Positions 1 through 7,623 of a stretch of 59,359 bases of DNA are shown one piece after another. Below the pieces are notes generated by a model. It was given only the letters and a program-made list of their open reading frames with translations, ran no database searches and had not been told where the DNA came from. A program made the position numbers and the translations under genes. Source of the stretch: a virus; IMG/VR virus record IMGVR_UViG_3300020171_000031, positions 1 through 59,359 of that record. One strand, given 5' to 3'. Each line of letters opens with the position of its first letter. The first letter of the stretch is position 1.

Positions 1-109
1 TCTGCCACTGGTAGTTCTTAACGGCACCCGCTGTTTGCTCAAGCGTGACGCGCACCCCAAACCTATTGGGCTGCATCTCGACGCAGATGGCCTTGACGCC
101 ATCCAGCAG
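1..109. repeat. Terminal direct repeat, left copy (circular overlap)
   Basis: Bases 1-109 are identical to 59251-59359. The gene read on the minus strand continues in frame through the repeat, so this is best read as the overlap left when a circular or circularly permuted molecule of 59,250 bp was assembled. A true 109-bp direct terminal repeat of a linear virion genome cannot be excluded. Confidence 0.93.
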
Positions 110-952
110 GCCGCCGTCTATTCCGCTATAAGCTTCATAATCCATGAGCCACCACGCGACGCCTGGCGTCAGGCGCTCGTAGTATCTAATAACCGTAGTA
201 TCGCCACCCACCATGAGGTCCAGGTCTATCTTCACCACGCGAGGCTCGAACTCCCCCGCAGGGCCCGCATTGATGTACACGTTGTCCTCGGTGCCCAGGC
301 CGGTGGCTGTGACCACACCATTGTCCTCGTCCAGTGTCAACTCGGCGCTCACCAGCGCCAGTATGGCGGCGATGCTCACGCCCGACGTGATGGCGGCAGC
401 TATGGAGGGGTGCAGCAGCAGTATCTCGTCCCCGATACCCACGGCAGCCGTGAACGCAGCAGCCAGGAGGTCCCCGGTCGCTGTATCGTAGGTGACGATG
501 GGCTGGGACTCCCCTTGGGGCGCAGCAGCCAGGCCCCCGGCGTCCCGCAACACGTAGGCCGAGTAGGCTGTGGCACCGGGCTCGAACTTGCTGGCCCCCA
601 ACCCGGCGAGGGTGGGGATGGTGAACCCATCGGCGAAGGGGACGGCGGTGACGACCCCATAGTAGGAGAGCCCGGCCGTCCCCTGGTCCGGGCCGCTAGC
701 TAAAGGGATTATGGCATACGTCTCCCCCAGAGCGATTCCGACGGTCCAGTTGGTGCCGACTGTCAGGGTGTTGGCAGTGTTGGTGGTGATGAGCCGCACC
801 TGGCCGTGACAGAGCACAATGTATCGCGCTCCAGCCAGGAGGTTTACGGGCCAGTCGCGCAGGGTTACACCGTCTCCGCATTGGAGTGTGTTGGTCCCTG
901 CTCCCGCTGCAGCCGCAACCCGCCCCTCGTCAAAGACTGCTAAGCTGATCAT
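1..952 (-). CDS. Virion-type structural protein spanning the circle junction
   Basis: Translation from ATG at 952 (MISLAVFDEGRVAAAAGAG) stays open to base 1 and continues on the other side of the junction to a TAG at 59234, giving about 322 residues. The protein is rich in Gly, Ala and Thr with short beta-type stretches and no catalytic motif. It sits between the LamG-like protein gene (59226) and a small zinc-ribbon gene, inside the leftward arm. I do not recognise the family; capsid, spike or tail-fibre component is an inference from composition and context. As printed, the gene lacks its last six codons at this end. Confidence 0.8.
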   Translation of the reverse strand, partial: MISLAVFDEGRVAAAAGAGTNTLQCGDGVTLRDWPVNLLAGARYIVLCHGQVRLITTNTANTLTVGTNWTVGIALGETYAIIPLASGPDQGTAGLSYYGVVTAVPFADGFTIPTLAGLGASKFEPGATAYSAYVLRDAGGLAAAPQGESQPIVTYDTATGDLLAAAFTAAVGIGDEILLLHPSIAAAITSGVSIAAILALVSAELTLDEDNGVVTATGLGTEDNVYINAGPAGEFEPRVVKIDLDLMVGGDTTVIRYYERLTPGVAWWLMDYEAYSGIDGGLLDGVKAICVEMQPNRFGVRVTLEQTAGAVKNYQWQ

Positions 953-965
953 CGTTAGCTCCTAC

Positions 966-1094
966 CTATCCAGCCCTGGGCTGGACAAAGTACACAGTAT
1001 CCTTCCCGCACTTGGGGCAGGTCACGACACGCTGCTCCACCTCTTTCAGGCTCAGGTTCCCACAGTGCTTGCACTTGACCGTCATCACACCCAT
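966..1094 (-). CDS. Small zinc-ribbon protein
   Basis: A 42-residue protein with two CxxC knuckles (CKHC and CPKC, about 15 residues apart), the pattern of a zinc ribbon. Start chosen at ATG 1094, 6-7 nt after GGGAG; ATG 1085 is an alternative. It overlaps the stop of the upstream gene by 10 nt, so it is probably translated by coupling. The role is unknown. Confidence 0.7.
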   Translation of the reverse strand: MGVMTVKCKHCGNLSLKEVEQRVVTCPKCGKDTVYFVQPRAG

Positions 1095-1627
1095 ATGTAA
1101 CTCCCTAATTTCCTGTATCCGATGACCCACACCTTCCCCTCGGCGGCGTTGAGCGGGCTGAGGTTGGTTATGTCGATCCGGAGCACGCTGGCGACGGTGA
1201 GGTCCTCCAGTAGACTACGTGTCCACCCTACCTGAAACACATTCGTGGGCTTCGCGTTGGCTTCGCTGTACCCGATGCAGCTAACGTCGTTGTACGTGCC
1301 TCCCTGGAAGAAGTCGTAGCGCACAGGCTGGTTGAAAGAGACCCAGAACTCCTTGAGGAGGTAGTCCCACCCTGGCAGAATGGCAATCTGCGGGAGCCCC
1401 GTGAAAGCATCTATGGCCTGGGCCGTTGCTCCGGGCGCAATCGGGGGCGCCGTTATCGCAGAGGGTCCGGGAACCAGGCTGAACAGGGTGGTGAGCCACA
1501 GGTACTCCTCGCCCACCTCGCGCTCATACCCATAAATCTGCTTCGCGCGCCATGTCTCGCCAGTGTAATCCGGCTTGCCCTTCCCGACCGCGACAATACC
1601 GGGTATGGGAGTAGCTGTCTGTCCCAT
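1085..1627 (-). CDS. Hypothetical virion-arm protein, 180 aa
   Basis: Begins MGQTATPIPGIVAVG and ends YRKLGSYIWV. Rich in aromatic residues and small turns, with no signal peptide or catalytic signature. One base separates it from the preceding gene (stop at 1629) and the next gene overlaps its stop. The central stretch (FWVSFNQPVRYDFFQGG) suggests a beta-sandwich. Position beside other structural-type genes suggests a minor capsid or spike role (inference). Confidence 0.75.
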   Translation of the reverse strand: MGQTATPIPGIVAVGKGKPDYTGETWRAKQIYGYEREVGEEYLWLTTLFSLVPGPSAITAPPIAPGATAQAIDAFTGLPQIAILPGWDYLLKEFWVSFNQPVRYDFFQGGTYNDVSCIGYSEANAKPTNVFQVGWTRSLLEDLTVASVLRIDITNLSPLNAAEGKVWVIGYRKLGSYIWV

Positions 1628-1628
1628 T

Positions 1629-1967
1629 CTACTCCTCCTCTACTACTTTCACTAGGGCGCTGATGGTGTGCGGGTTGATGGCATCCGTGTTGCGAACCTC
1701 AAACCACAGCTGCTCGCTCGGCGTGATGGGCTCGTTGAACTCGATGGTCTCGGTGACAGCATCGAGGGCCAGGAAAGTGCCGCTGCCATCGGGGCAGAAC
1801 TGCGTCCGCCCTTTCCCCAAGGCCACGAGGACGAGCGAGTTGCAGCCCGGGGGCCAGTGGATTTTCACCATCGTGATGGTGCCCTTGATCTGGCGGTCAT
1901 CCTGTACGCGCACTCCCGTGGCCGCGGCCACGATCGCCCTGAACGGCACTTGGATTATCCTGCCCAT
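1629..1967 (-). CDS. Hypothetical virion-arm protein, 112 aa
   Basis: Starts MGRIIQVPFRAIVAAATGV. Alternating hydrophobic and polar residues and a WPPGCNSLVLVALG segment suggest an all-beta fold. It ends three residues after an acidic VVEEE tail. Similar in size and style to the protein at 3615-3953, but I see no clear homology. Likely a small virion protein (inference). Confidence 0.72.
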   Translation of the reverse strand: MGRIIQVPFRAIVAAATGVRVQDDRQIKGTITMVKIHWPPGCNSLVLVALGKGRTQFCPDGSGTFLALDAVTETIEFNEPITPSEQLWFEVRNTDAINPHTISALVKVVEEE

Positions 1968-1979
1968 ACTAGGCCCTCC

Positions 1980-2288
1980 TCACTTGTCGAGGCTCCGCGA
2001 GAGCAGCACAGACAGCCGCTCGTTCTGCACCGCTATCGAAGTGCTCAAGATGTGGACCGAATCGCTCTGCCGGTCCATCTTGGCGGCCAGCGTGGTAACG
2101 GCCTCCGCCATCTTGCCTGTTGCCTGCGCCATCTCGCCCACCTGATGCGCCATCTCGCCCACCTCGTGTGCGAGGGTCGGATTCTCCCTCGGCGTCATCC
2201 GCTGCTGAATCAACCCCCGCACAGCCGTCCCCAGCACCCCCGCGAGGGCGCCAGCGAGTCCTATCACCGCGGCCAATACAGGGTCCAT
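1980..2288 (-). CDS. Membrane-anchored coiled-coil protein, holin-like size
   Basis: About 102 residues from ATG 2288, which follows AGGAGGATGCCGA. Residues 3-25 form one Ala/Gly/Leu-rich transmembrane helix. Residues 42-75 contain a heptad-like repeat (HEVGEMAHQVGEMAQATGKM). One TM segment followed by a coiled coil resembles small phage membrane proteins (holin, spanin-like or anchoring proteins). The holin-like gene at 26512 is a better holin candidate. Location in the virion arm favours a virion or lysis membrane protein (inference). Confidence 0.72.
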   Translation of the reverse strand: MDPVLAAVIGLAGALAGVLGTAVRGLIQQRMTPRENPTLAHEVGEMAHQVGEMAQATGKMAEAVTTLAAKMDRQSDSVHILSTSIAVQNERLSVLLSRSLDK

Positions 2289-2365
2289 TCGGCATCCTCC
2301 TAAATCAATGAGGGGAAGGAAGGCCGCCGGCCCTCCTTCCCCTCTCCACTGTCCTGCTGACAAGC

Positions 2366-2566
2366 CTATGGTTGCCGGCGCTTGGGCGCTACCTTGGGCT
2401 TGTCTGGAGCTGCGGCCTTCGCCTCTGGCGCCGTGGACGTTGGCTCCGCTCGTCGTCGCGGCTTGTAGTCCGGGTCACAATGCCTCTCGGCGAATGTCAC
2501 CAACTCCGCGCGAGCGATGGGCTTTCGCGGCACGTAGTCTGGGTCATAATGTCTGGCCACTGTCAC
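2366..2566 (-). CDS. Small basic protein with repeated DPDY motif
   Basis: 66 residues from GTG 2566 (GTG 2560 also possible; SD GAGGAGG just upstream). A motif is duplicated: RHYDPDYVPRK near residue 5 and RHCDPDYKPRR near residue 28. The C-terminal half is Ala/Pro/Lys-rich and probably disordered. The gene lies between a membrane protein and a likely major structural protein. Function unknown. Confidence 0.65.
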   Translation of the reverse strand: MTVARHYDPDYVPRKPIARAELVTFAERHCDPDYKPRRRAEPTSTAPEAKAAAPDKPKVAPKRRQP

Positions 2567-2585
2567 CTCCTCGCGTCCTCCTGCG

Positions 2586-3518
2586 CTACGGATCGCACTC
2601 GATGTTGATGTACATCATGCCCTGTGGGCCAGCGGGAACACCCACGGCCGGGAGGGCCAGCGCGCTCTGCGTGATGGGTATGAGGGCACCGGCGTACTGG
2701 AAGGACCGCACGCCTGCGTAGAACGGGCCGACCAGCTGCACGCTGCCGTCCTGGTTGTCCCAGACGAGCTGCCGCTCCTCGATGTTCTGGCCCTCTGTGC
2801 CGCCACCGGAGACGACGAACCCGGGGCCCCAGGTCTGAATCCATTGGAACTGTCCGGCCAGGCCCTCAACCAGCGGTATCCCCAGGATGGTGAGGTACTG
2901 AAGGTTCGGGTTGTTGATCGCCTCGGCGGTGGCCTGGTTCGGCGAGTACACATCGGCGTACTTGCTGCGGAAGAGCGCACACGCGCTGCCTGCCGCTACC
3001 GCCATGGGGAGCGGGTCCTCCAGGACCAGCGTGATGGTGACGCCGCCTCCAGCCGCGACCGGCTGGGTGAGAATCCGGCAGGTCACGCCGTAGGCCAGAC
3101 CGCCACCGATGTTGATGTACCCGCCGTTGAACCGGCCGGCCGGGATGGCTGCGGCGGAGACGTATTGGAGGGTTGTGCCTCCCGCGATACCCGCCACCGC
3201 GCCCGTGACGCTGGTTTCGTCCGACCCGGCCCACACGCCGGAAGCGACGCCGAAGCCCAGGTCCAGCCGGGTGGGGAACGCGGTCATGCCGTAGCTGCCG
3301 TCCTTGACCCGGGCATAGCGGAATACCCGCTCGCCCATGTGCATGCGGGTCCCGATGCTGTATCGCTGGATCGCGGAGGCCTCCGTGGGCCACTGGTCCA
3401 CCCCGGTCAGCTTGGCGCCGGACGTGATGTTGAAGGATGCGCGCCCGGAAGGCATGAGACCCTGGAGTATGTCCCCGACGACCCTCAGACCCTGTATGTA
3501 ACCGAATCTCTTAGCCAT
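2586..3518 (-). CDS. Probable major structural protein, 310 aa
   Basis: Begins MAKRFGYIQGLRVVGDILQG. The sequence is rich in Gly, Ala and Val with repeated beta strands; a segment GERVFRYARVKDGSYG near residue 80 resembles motifs seen in uncultured-phage structural proteins (recall, unverified). There is no signal peptide. It is the largest protein of the 1-6 kb block and is preceded by a 96-base gap with a short hairpin. Capsid or coat function is inferred from size, composition and neighbourhood. Confidence 0.75.
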   Translation of the reverse strand: MAKRFGYIQGLRVVGDILQGLMPSGRASFNITSGAKLTGVDQWPTEASAIQRYSIGTRMHMGERVFRYARVKDGSYGMTAFPTRLDLGFGVASGVWAGSDETSVTGAVAGIAGGTTLQYVSAAAIPAGRFNGGYINIGGGLAYGVTCRILTQPVAAGGGVTITLVLEDPLPMAVAAGSACALFRSKYADVYSPNQATAEAINNPNLQYLTILGIPLVEGLAGQFQWIQTWGPGFVVSGGGTEGQNIEERQLVWDNQDGSVQLVGPFYAGVRSFQYAGALIPITQSALALPAVGVPAGPQGMMYINIECDP

Positions 3519-3614
3519 GTTCCTCTTCCTCTTTCTGGGCCGCTTCTCCCACGGGGGAGCATATCATCCGAGGCGACCCGCCGTATAGTCCAGCTTCAAG
3601 GCGCGGACTGCCTA

Positions 3615-3953
3615 TCACGCGTACTCATCCTCGTACCAGATGTCCACGTCGCAGTTGCCCACGTCGGTCTGCAAGTTCACCTGCGCCCCACCCTGCGCGA
3701 CGTACAGGGCCAGCGCGTTGTCCAGCATAACGTTTGGAGCTTCGAAGCGGTCTCCCGCGAGGACATGGAAGAACGTGTCCACGACCACTCCAGCCAGCGC
3801 CACGCGGAGGCTCAGCGTGTTGGCGGCCGCCGCGCTCTGCGTGGCGATGGCGTAGATGTACCGCTTCATGCCCGCCGGGACTACCGTACCGATGTTGACG
3901 ACGGCCAGGCCAGCCGTTGCCCGTGCTCTTGTGAGTCCTTGACGAGTTGGCAT
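3615..3953 (-). CDS. Hypothetical virion-arm protein, 112 aa
   Basis: Starts MPTRQGLTRARATAGLAVVN. A probable beta-rich protein with VVVDTFFHVLAGDRFEAP in the middle and an acidic end (CDVDIWYEDEYA). The gene directly abuts the stop of the 3954-4655 gene. No known family. Small capsid cement or spike-type protein is a guess from context only. Confidence 0.72.
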   Translation of the reverse strand: MPTRQGLTRARATAGLAVVNIGTVVPAGMKRYIYAIATQSAAAANTLSLRVALAGVVVDTFFHVLAGDRFEAPNVMLDNALALYVAQGGAQVNLQTDVGNCDVDIWYEDEYA

Positions 3954-4655
3954 CTACGCCCTCCCCTCCATCACGTCTCGGCCCCACTTGAGCGCCTCGG
4001 GACCGCCTGCGAGGTCCTTCAACCAGCTGGGGATAGTCTCGGGTTCGGGGTCAATCCCGCCCACTGTGTAGAGACGGCGGCGTCTCTCCCCCAGCAGGAC
4101 CGGCTTGGCCTCTTCCCGCCTCGTGATGATCTGATAGCTGTACCGCATGACCTCGAAGTGCATGTTGATGTTCGTCATGGCGTCAGCCAGCGGGTTGAGC
4201 GCGTTGTACGCCGGATACTTGCCACGCGGGATAAAGAGCTCCGTCTTGCAGGAGAAGGGCCCCTCAAACGGCGACTGTTCTCCCGGCACGTACCCGATGT
4301 TGCCCGTGATGGGGCGCGTGGCGGAGCCCAGTGAGTTGCGGTCTCGCCGCGACTGGTACTGGGTGAAGATGCGCACCTTGGGGTGGTTGACGCCCCAGAA
4401 CACGTGGTTGAGCCACTTGTTGTCCGCCGGCTCCAGCATCCTGACGTTAGCGGCGGTGGGGTCCAGCACTTCGTTCCACGCGACCAGGTTGGCGCCCGTG
4501 GCCAGGGCGGCGACGAGCAGGAACGGCTCGATGTTCGAGTGCTCGCGGCCCGTGATTCTGAAGGTGACCCACCCCTCCTGGAACTGCATACAGAGCAGGT
4601 AGCCCTCTTGCAGCCAGAAGTCCTCGTGGCTCTGCTTTATCAGAGCGGTCTGCAT
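3954..4655 (-). CDS. Hypothetical virion-arm protein, 233 aa
   Basis: Begins MQTALIKQSHEDFWLQEGYL. A soluble alpha/beta protein with many aromatics; the C-terminal third is charged (RREEAKPVLLGERRRRL). It lies downstream of a strong hairpin pair and upstream of two other structural-type genes. No catalytic motif is visible. Virion component inferred from operon position. Confidence 0.75.
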   Translation of the reverse strand: MQTALIKQSHEDFWLQEGYLLCMQFQEGWVTFRITGREHSNIEPFLLVAALATGANLVAWNEVLDPTAANVRMLEPADNKWLNHVFWGVNHPKVRIFTQYQSRRDRNSLGSATRPITGNIGYVPGEQSPFEGPFSCKTELFIPRGKYPAYNALNPLADAMTNINMHFEVMRYSYQIITRREEAKPVLLGERRRRLYTVGGIDPEPETIPSWLKDLAGGPEALKWGRDVMEGRA

Positions 4656-4669
4656 AAACCCTCCTCCCC

Positions 4670-4736
4670 AACCTTCTCTTGCGAGAAGGAAGGTTTTACC
4701 AGGAGGGGCTGGGGCCAGCCCAGCCCCAGCCCCTCC
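4670..4736 (-). terminator. Double hairpin between structural genes (partial terminator)
   Basis: Two stems sit in the 90-base gap. Bases 4702-4715 pair perfectly with 4723-4736 (14 bp, 7-nt loop), and 4670-4694 forms a nested hairpin with a CTTCTC/GAGAAG core. There is no long U tract on the transcript, so this is more likely attenuation or mRNA 3'-end protection for the upstream gene (4746-5456) than full termination. Confidence 0.6.
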
Positions 4737-4745
4737 AACTTGGTT

Positions 4746-5456
4746 CTACACCCAGACCGGAATGAGCTCGTTCAGGACGCGCCCATAGCCTACGACCAGG
4801 CCACCCCACTCCAGCTCGGCGTTGCCGTTCACATCCGCCTTGATGGCGCTGAACAGCTGGACGCGCGGCTCCGCGTAGACCGTCGGGATGGGCAGGATGC
4901 TCACCTGGTTCTCGTTGTCACCCACCCGTAGGGACCGGCACGGCTGCGGGATCAGGACCGTGCGCCCGATGGAAAAGCGGTACTCGCTCTCCAGCGGGGT
5001 GGGGGTGACCAGCGCGGTCAGGTGCGTGATGATGAGGCCGAAGTCCTGCCCCACCTGGTATCCCACGCCCGCCGCGTTGCTGGCGAAGTTGGTCCACGCG
5101 TTGGCCACCAGGGCGAGCTGGAGCCAGTTGGTGCGGTAGGCGCCCGCTATCTGGACGAACTGCGGGCGGATGAGCTGGAAGCCCAGCTCGGTGTCTCCCG
5201 GGTTGAGGCCACGGAACGGCGGGCCGTTCAGCTTCTCCTTGACCGCCCGGATGCCCGCCACGTAGGCGTCGATGCGCTGCATCTGGAGTATGCGCTGAAT
5301 GCTGGTGGGCGGGGCCAGCAGCGTGGGTAGCTGCGCATTGATATACTCCAGCTCCTGCGCGTCCAGCGAGGCCAGGTTGTACGACTGGTTGTACAGCCGC
5401 AGAGGCCCCGGGGTGTTGACTTCCGCCAGTGAGAGATTTCTCCACTGCACGTCCAT
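4746..5456 (-). CDS. Probable major virion protein, 236 aa
   Basis: Start at ATG 5456 (MDVQWRNLSLAEVNTPGPLR), 6 nt after TCAGGAGGACC; an upstream ATG at 5474 lacks an SD. The N-terminal half is helical (LDAQELEYINAQLPTLLAPP) and the C-terminal half beta-rich. It is followed by the hairpin pair at 4670-4736 and lies 3' of a sigma70-like promoter at 5987-6015, both consistent with high expression. A capsid protein is plausible, but no fold can be assigned by eye. Confidence 0.75.
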   Translation of the reverse strand: MDVQWRNLSLAEVNTPGPLRLYNQSYNLASLDAQELEYINAQLPTLLAPPTSIQRILQMQRIDAYVAGIRAVKEKLNGPPFRGLNPGDTELGFQLIRPQFVQIAGAYRTNWLQLALVANAWTNFASNAAGVGYQVGQDFGLIITHLTALVTPTPLESEYRFSIGRTVLIPQPCRSLRVGDNENQVSILPIPTVYAEPRVQLFSAIKADVNGNAELEWGGLVVGYGRVLNELIPVWV

Positions 5457-5511
5457 GTGGTCCTCCTGATTCATTCCGTTTGGGTCAGGTTGGGGTCAGC
5501 TCGGGGAAGGC

Positions 5512-5892
5512 TTACACCTTCAGTTCGTTCACGTTCTGCACGTTCCGGAACGTCTCCGTGTTCTGGAGGCCACCGACTCGGCGGCCCGCCGTTAGGGCTG
5601 GACGCTGTACAGCGCCACCCACCACCCTGGTGGTTATGGCGGCAGGCCACAGCTTCTGGATGGCGAAGTGCCCGATGCTGCCTGCGCTGCTCGACGCGAC
5701 GCCGAGGCCGATGTCGGACAGCAACCCGCGCTGTGAGAGCGCCAGAAAGAGTCCGCCCACGGCGCCGCCGAACGTCACGATGGTCCCGAGGCTCTGGTTG
5801 AACCGGTAGGACGCCGCCTCGGCGAAGCCGGCCACGAACGCCGAGCCCACTATGGTCACCTTGGTCTGCTGGTCCGCGGTCATGAGCGCCAT
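5512..5892 (-). CDS. Membrane protein of the virion arm, 126 aa
   Basis: First gene after the promoter at 5987-6015, with SD TAGGAGGATAGACG. At least two hydrophobic segments (residues 12-30 and 36-56, both Gly/Ala-rich) are predicted to span the membrane; the C-terminus (residues 85-126) is polar. Several such small membrane proteins occur in this arm, a pattern expected for a membrane-containing virion (inference). Confidence 0.75.
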   Translation of the reverse strand: MALMTADQQTKVTIVGSAFVAGFAEAASYRFNQSLGTIVTFGGAVGGLFLALSQRGLLSDIGLGVASSSAGSIGHFAIQKLWPAAITTRVVGGAVQRPALTAGRRVGGLQNTETFRNVQNVNELKV

Positions 5893-5936
5893 CGTCTATC
5901 CTCCTAGCGTTTTGGAGTCTGGAATCACAAAACAAT

Positions 5937-5976
5937 ACCCGGAGAGCCTGTTCTGCGACTCCAGGCTCCCCGGGTA
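5937..5976. other. Stem-loop in the 5' leader of the 5892 gene
   Basis: ACCCGG at 5937 and CCGGGT near 5975 close a stem that continues with AGCCTG/CAGGCT. It lies between the -10 element and the start codon on the minus strand, so it may stabilise the leader or attenuate read-through from upstream. Confidence 0.45.
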
Positions 5977-5986
5977 CGACAAGGAA

Positions 5987-6015
5987 ACTCTAACGGTCGG
6001 TAAGGCACTTGTCAA
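5987..6015 (-). promoter_or_regulatory. Sigma70-like promoter
   Basis: On the minus strand TTGACA (6015-6010), a 17-nt spacer and TAGAGT (5992-5987). It points into the 5892-4746 gene pair and overlaps the end of the transglutaminase-like gene, so it probably boosts the structural genes. Confidence 0.7.
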
Positions 6016-6653
6016 GCCCCTATTCGCGCTCTGGTTTGGAAATTGTCCTCCACCAGGCCCGGGCGCAAGACCTCCAGCTCCACATCGTTGAACCGGAGCC
6101 ACTCCTCATACGGAGGGCCATCGGGCACTATGGACGCCACACTGACGGGCTTCTGTGTCGTCTCCAGCCTCCACCGGCTTCCATCCCCGGCCACCACTTG
6201 GACCCACGCGTGGGCGATGGGCCACCCCTTGCCTCTCCACAGCCCCATCAGGACATACACCTGTTGCGGGCTGAGCCAGTGGCGCAGGATGGAGCAGACG
6301 GTGAACGAGGTGCCCTCACAGTCGTCAACACCCATCGCGAGGCTCTCGGCTGGAAAGTTCCAATAGTCGTTGGTCGCATCCTGTCGCAGCATCGGCACCT
6401 TCTCCCACACCTTGATGCCGCCACCACCACGTCCCGCCAGGGCGGCGGCGAAGTGGTAGTCGTAGGGCTGCGCGGACGGATACGTGATGCGGTCCGTCAC
6501 CGCCTTCCAGGTGGAGTAGAGCATCTCCCACGGGTCCCCTTCCGGGATGGTCGCCGCCACCATCTGCACGGCGGCGCTGTCCGGCTGGATGAACTCGCGG
6601 ATGTCGCGTACCTCGCCAAAGAGGCGACGACGCACCAGGAGCTGATTCGCCAA
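6012..6653 (-). CDS. Transglutaminase-like cysteine peptidase domain protein
   Basis: About 213 residues if started at TTG 6653, which follows GGGAAG; no ATG is well placed. The core has the papain-like transglutaminase triad arrangement: Cys in DDCEGTSFTVC (about residue 120), His in PIAHAWVQVV (about residue 152) and an acidic residue soon after. The family cleaves or crosslinks peptides. In a virion arm, a role in virion maturation or in cleaving host surface or peptidoglycan peptides is possible (inference). The start codon is uncertain. Confidence 0.7.
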   Translation of the reverse strand: MANQLLVRRRLFGEVRDIREFIQPDSAAVQMVAATIPEGDPWEMLYSTWKAVTDRITYPSAQPYDYHFAAALAGRGGGGIKVWEKVPMLRQDATNDYWNFPAESLAMGVDDCEGTSFTVCSILRHWLSPQQVYVLMGLWRGKGWPIAHAWVQVVAGDGSRWRLETTQKPVSVASIVPDGPPYEEWLRFNDVELEVLRPGLVEDNFQTRARIGA

Positions 6654-6661
6654 TCGCTTCC

Positions 6662-7429
6662 CTATACGGTGACGTACGGGAGGGCGAACCCGATGAGGTG
6701 CCCCATGACGGCCAATGCCACCTGCTTGGTGTCCGTCGGCGTCTGGGCGAGGATCTTGAGCTGAGGCGCTATCGCCCACAGCTCCACCCACGCGTCCACC
6801 CAGTAGCCCCCGGGCAGGGCCGGGGTGATGCGCTGGAGCTGTATGACTGCTGACGTTGCGGCTTTGGCCAGCACCACGTCGGCGAAGTCGTCGTAGGGGG
6901 CGCCCTGTCGCACGTCGTTCTCGTCGGATATCTGCGTGTACAGATGCACCCGGAATGTGGTCTGCAGATTGCCGTCGTTCACTACCTGTCCCTGGGTTGC
7001 GATGGTGGCCATGTCGTTTCCTCCTGGTGGTGTTACTACCTCGACTGGGAACTGCGTTATGGTGCCCATGATGTACTGCTGAATCAGCGTCACGTCGGCC
7101 TGCGTGACAACGCCGTCGCCGTCAACATCCGCTCGCAGCAGCACATCCACCGTCATACCCATCTGGTCCAGAACTTGCTGCTCGGTGAAGGGGCCGTACT
7201 GGATGTCACCCGTCTCATCGAACCTTATCCAGTAAATGAAACAGGCGTTCTCTACCCAGTAGCTATAGCCGGTGATTCTGATACCGTAGCCCGCGAAGTA
7301 GACTTGGTCCCACCTACGTTCGCCAACGGCTACTGGCGGATACAGCACGTTGAAGTCGGCGATGCGCTGCGCTAGCAGCACGTCGCCCATGTCAATCCAG
7401 CCGTCGCTATTTACGTCACCATAGTACAT
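6662..7429 (-). CDS. Dockerin protein with an inserted GYF-like domain
   Basis: 255 residues; ATG 7429 follows TAGGAGGCCAGC. Two dockerin calcium-binding repeats are visible: residues 2-26 (YYGDVNSDGWIDMGDVLLAQ) and 97-127 (LLRADVDGDGVVTQADVTLI). Between them, residues 60-92 carry a GYF-type segment (YWIRFDETGDIQYGPFTEQQ). Known dockerins have only a short linker here. The region after residue 140 is a separate soluble domain and is preceded by an internal SD and ATG at 7012, so a shorter product may be made. Dockerins bind cohesins; no cohesin was recognised in this element. Confidence 0.8.
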   Translation of the reverse strand: MYYGDVNSDGWIDMGDVLLAQRIADFNVLYPPVAVGERRWDQVYFAGYGIRITGYSYWVENACFIYWIRFDETGDIQYGPFTEQQVLDQMGMTVDVLLRADVDGDGVVTQADVTLIQQYIMGTITQFPVEVVTPPGGNDMATIATQGQVVNDGNLQTTFRVHLYTQISDENDVRQGAPYDDFADVVLAKAATSAVIQLQRITPALPGGYWVDAWVELWAIAPQLKILAQTPTDTKQVALAVMGHLIGFALPYVTV

Positions 7430-7438
7430 GCTGGCCTC

Positions 7439-7612
7439 CTACGGCACCATTATGGAGATTGCCCACCCCTGGAGGGTGCCCTCGACCTGTTCTGGCGGCT
7501 TCGGCTTCATCGCCTGCACCACGACCACGGTGCCCACGGCAGCGGCCACCCCCGCCAGGAGGACCAAGCCAAGATGTGACTTGTCAGCTTTGTCGCGGGG
7601 CTTATCTGTCAC
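7439..7612 (-). CDS. Small single-pass membrane protein, 57 aa
   Basis: GTG 7612 is preceded by AAGGAGGATGAG. The protein begins VTDKPRDKADKSHLG and then has a single hydrophobic helix (LVLLAGVAAAVGTVVVVQA, about residues 16-34) followed by a short polar tail. Stop TAG at 7439 lies 10 bases before the next gene. It fits the series of small anchored proteins in this arm. Confidence 0.7.
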   Translation of the reverse strand: MTDKPRDKADKSHLGLVLLAGVAAAVGTVVVVQAMKPKPPEQVEGTLQGWAISIMVP

Positions 7613-7623
7613 CTCATCCTCCT

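Noticed and set aside
4670-4736. Strong rho-independent terminator
   Set aside because: The stems are strong, but no U-rich tract follows on the transcript; kept only as attenuation or mRNA end protection.
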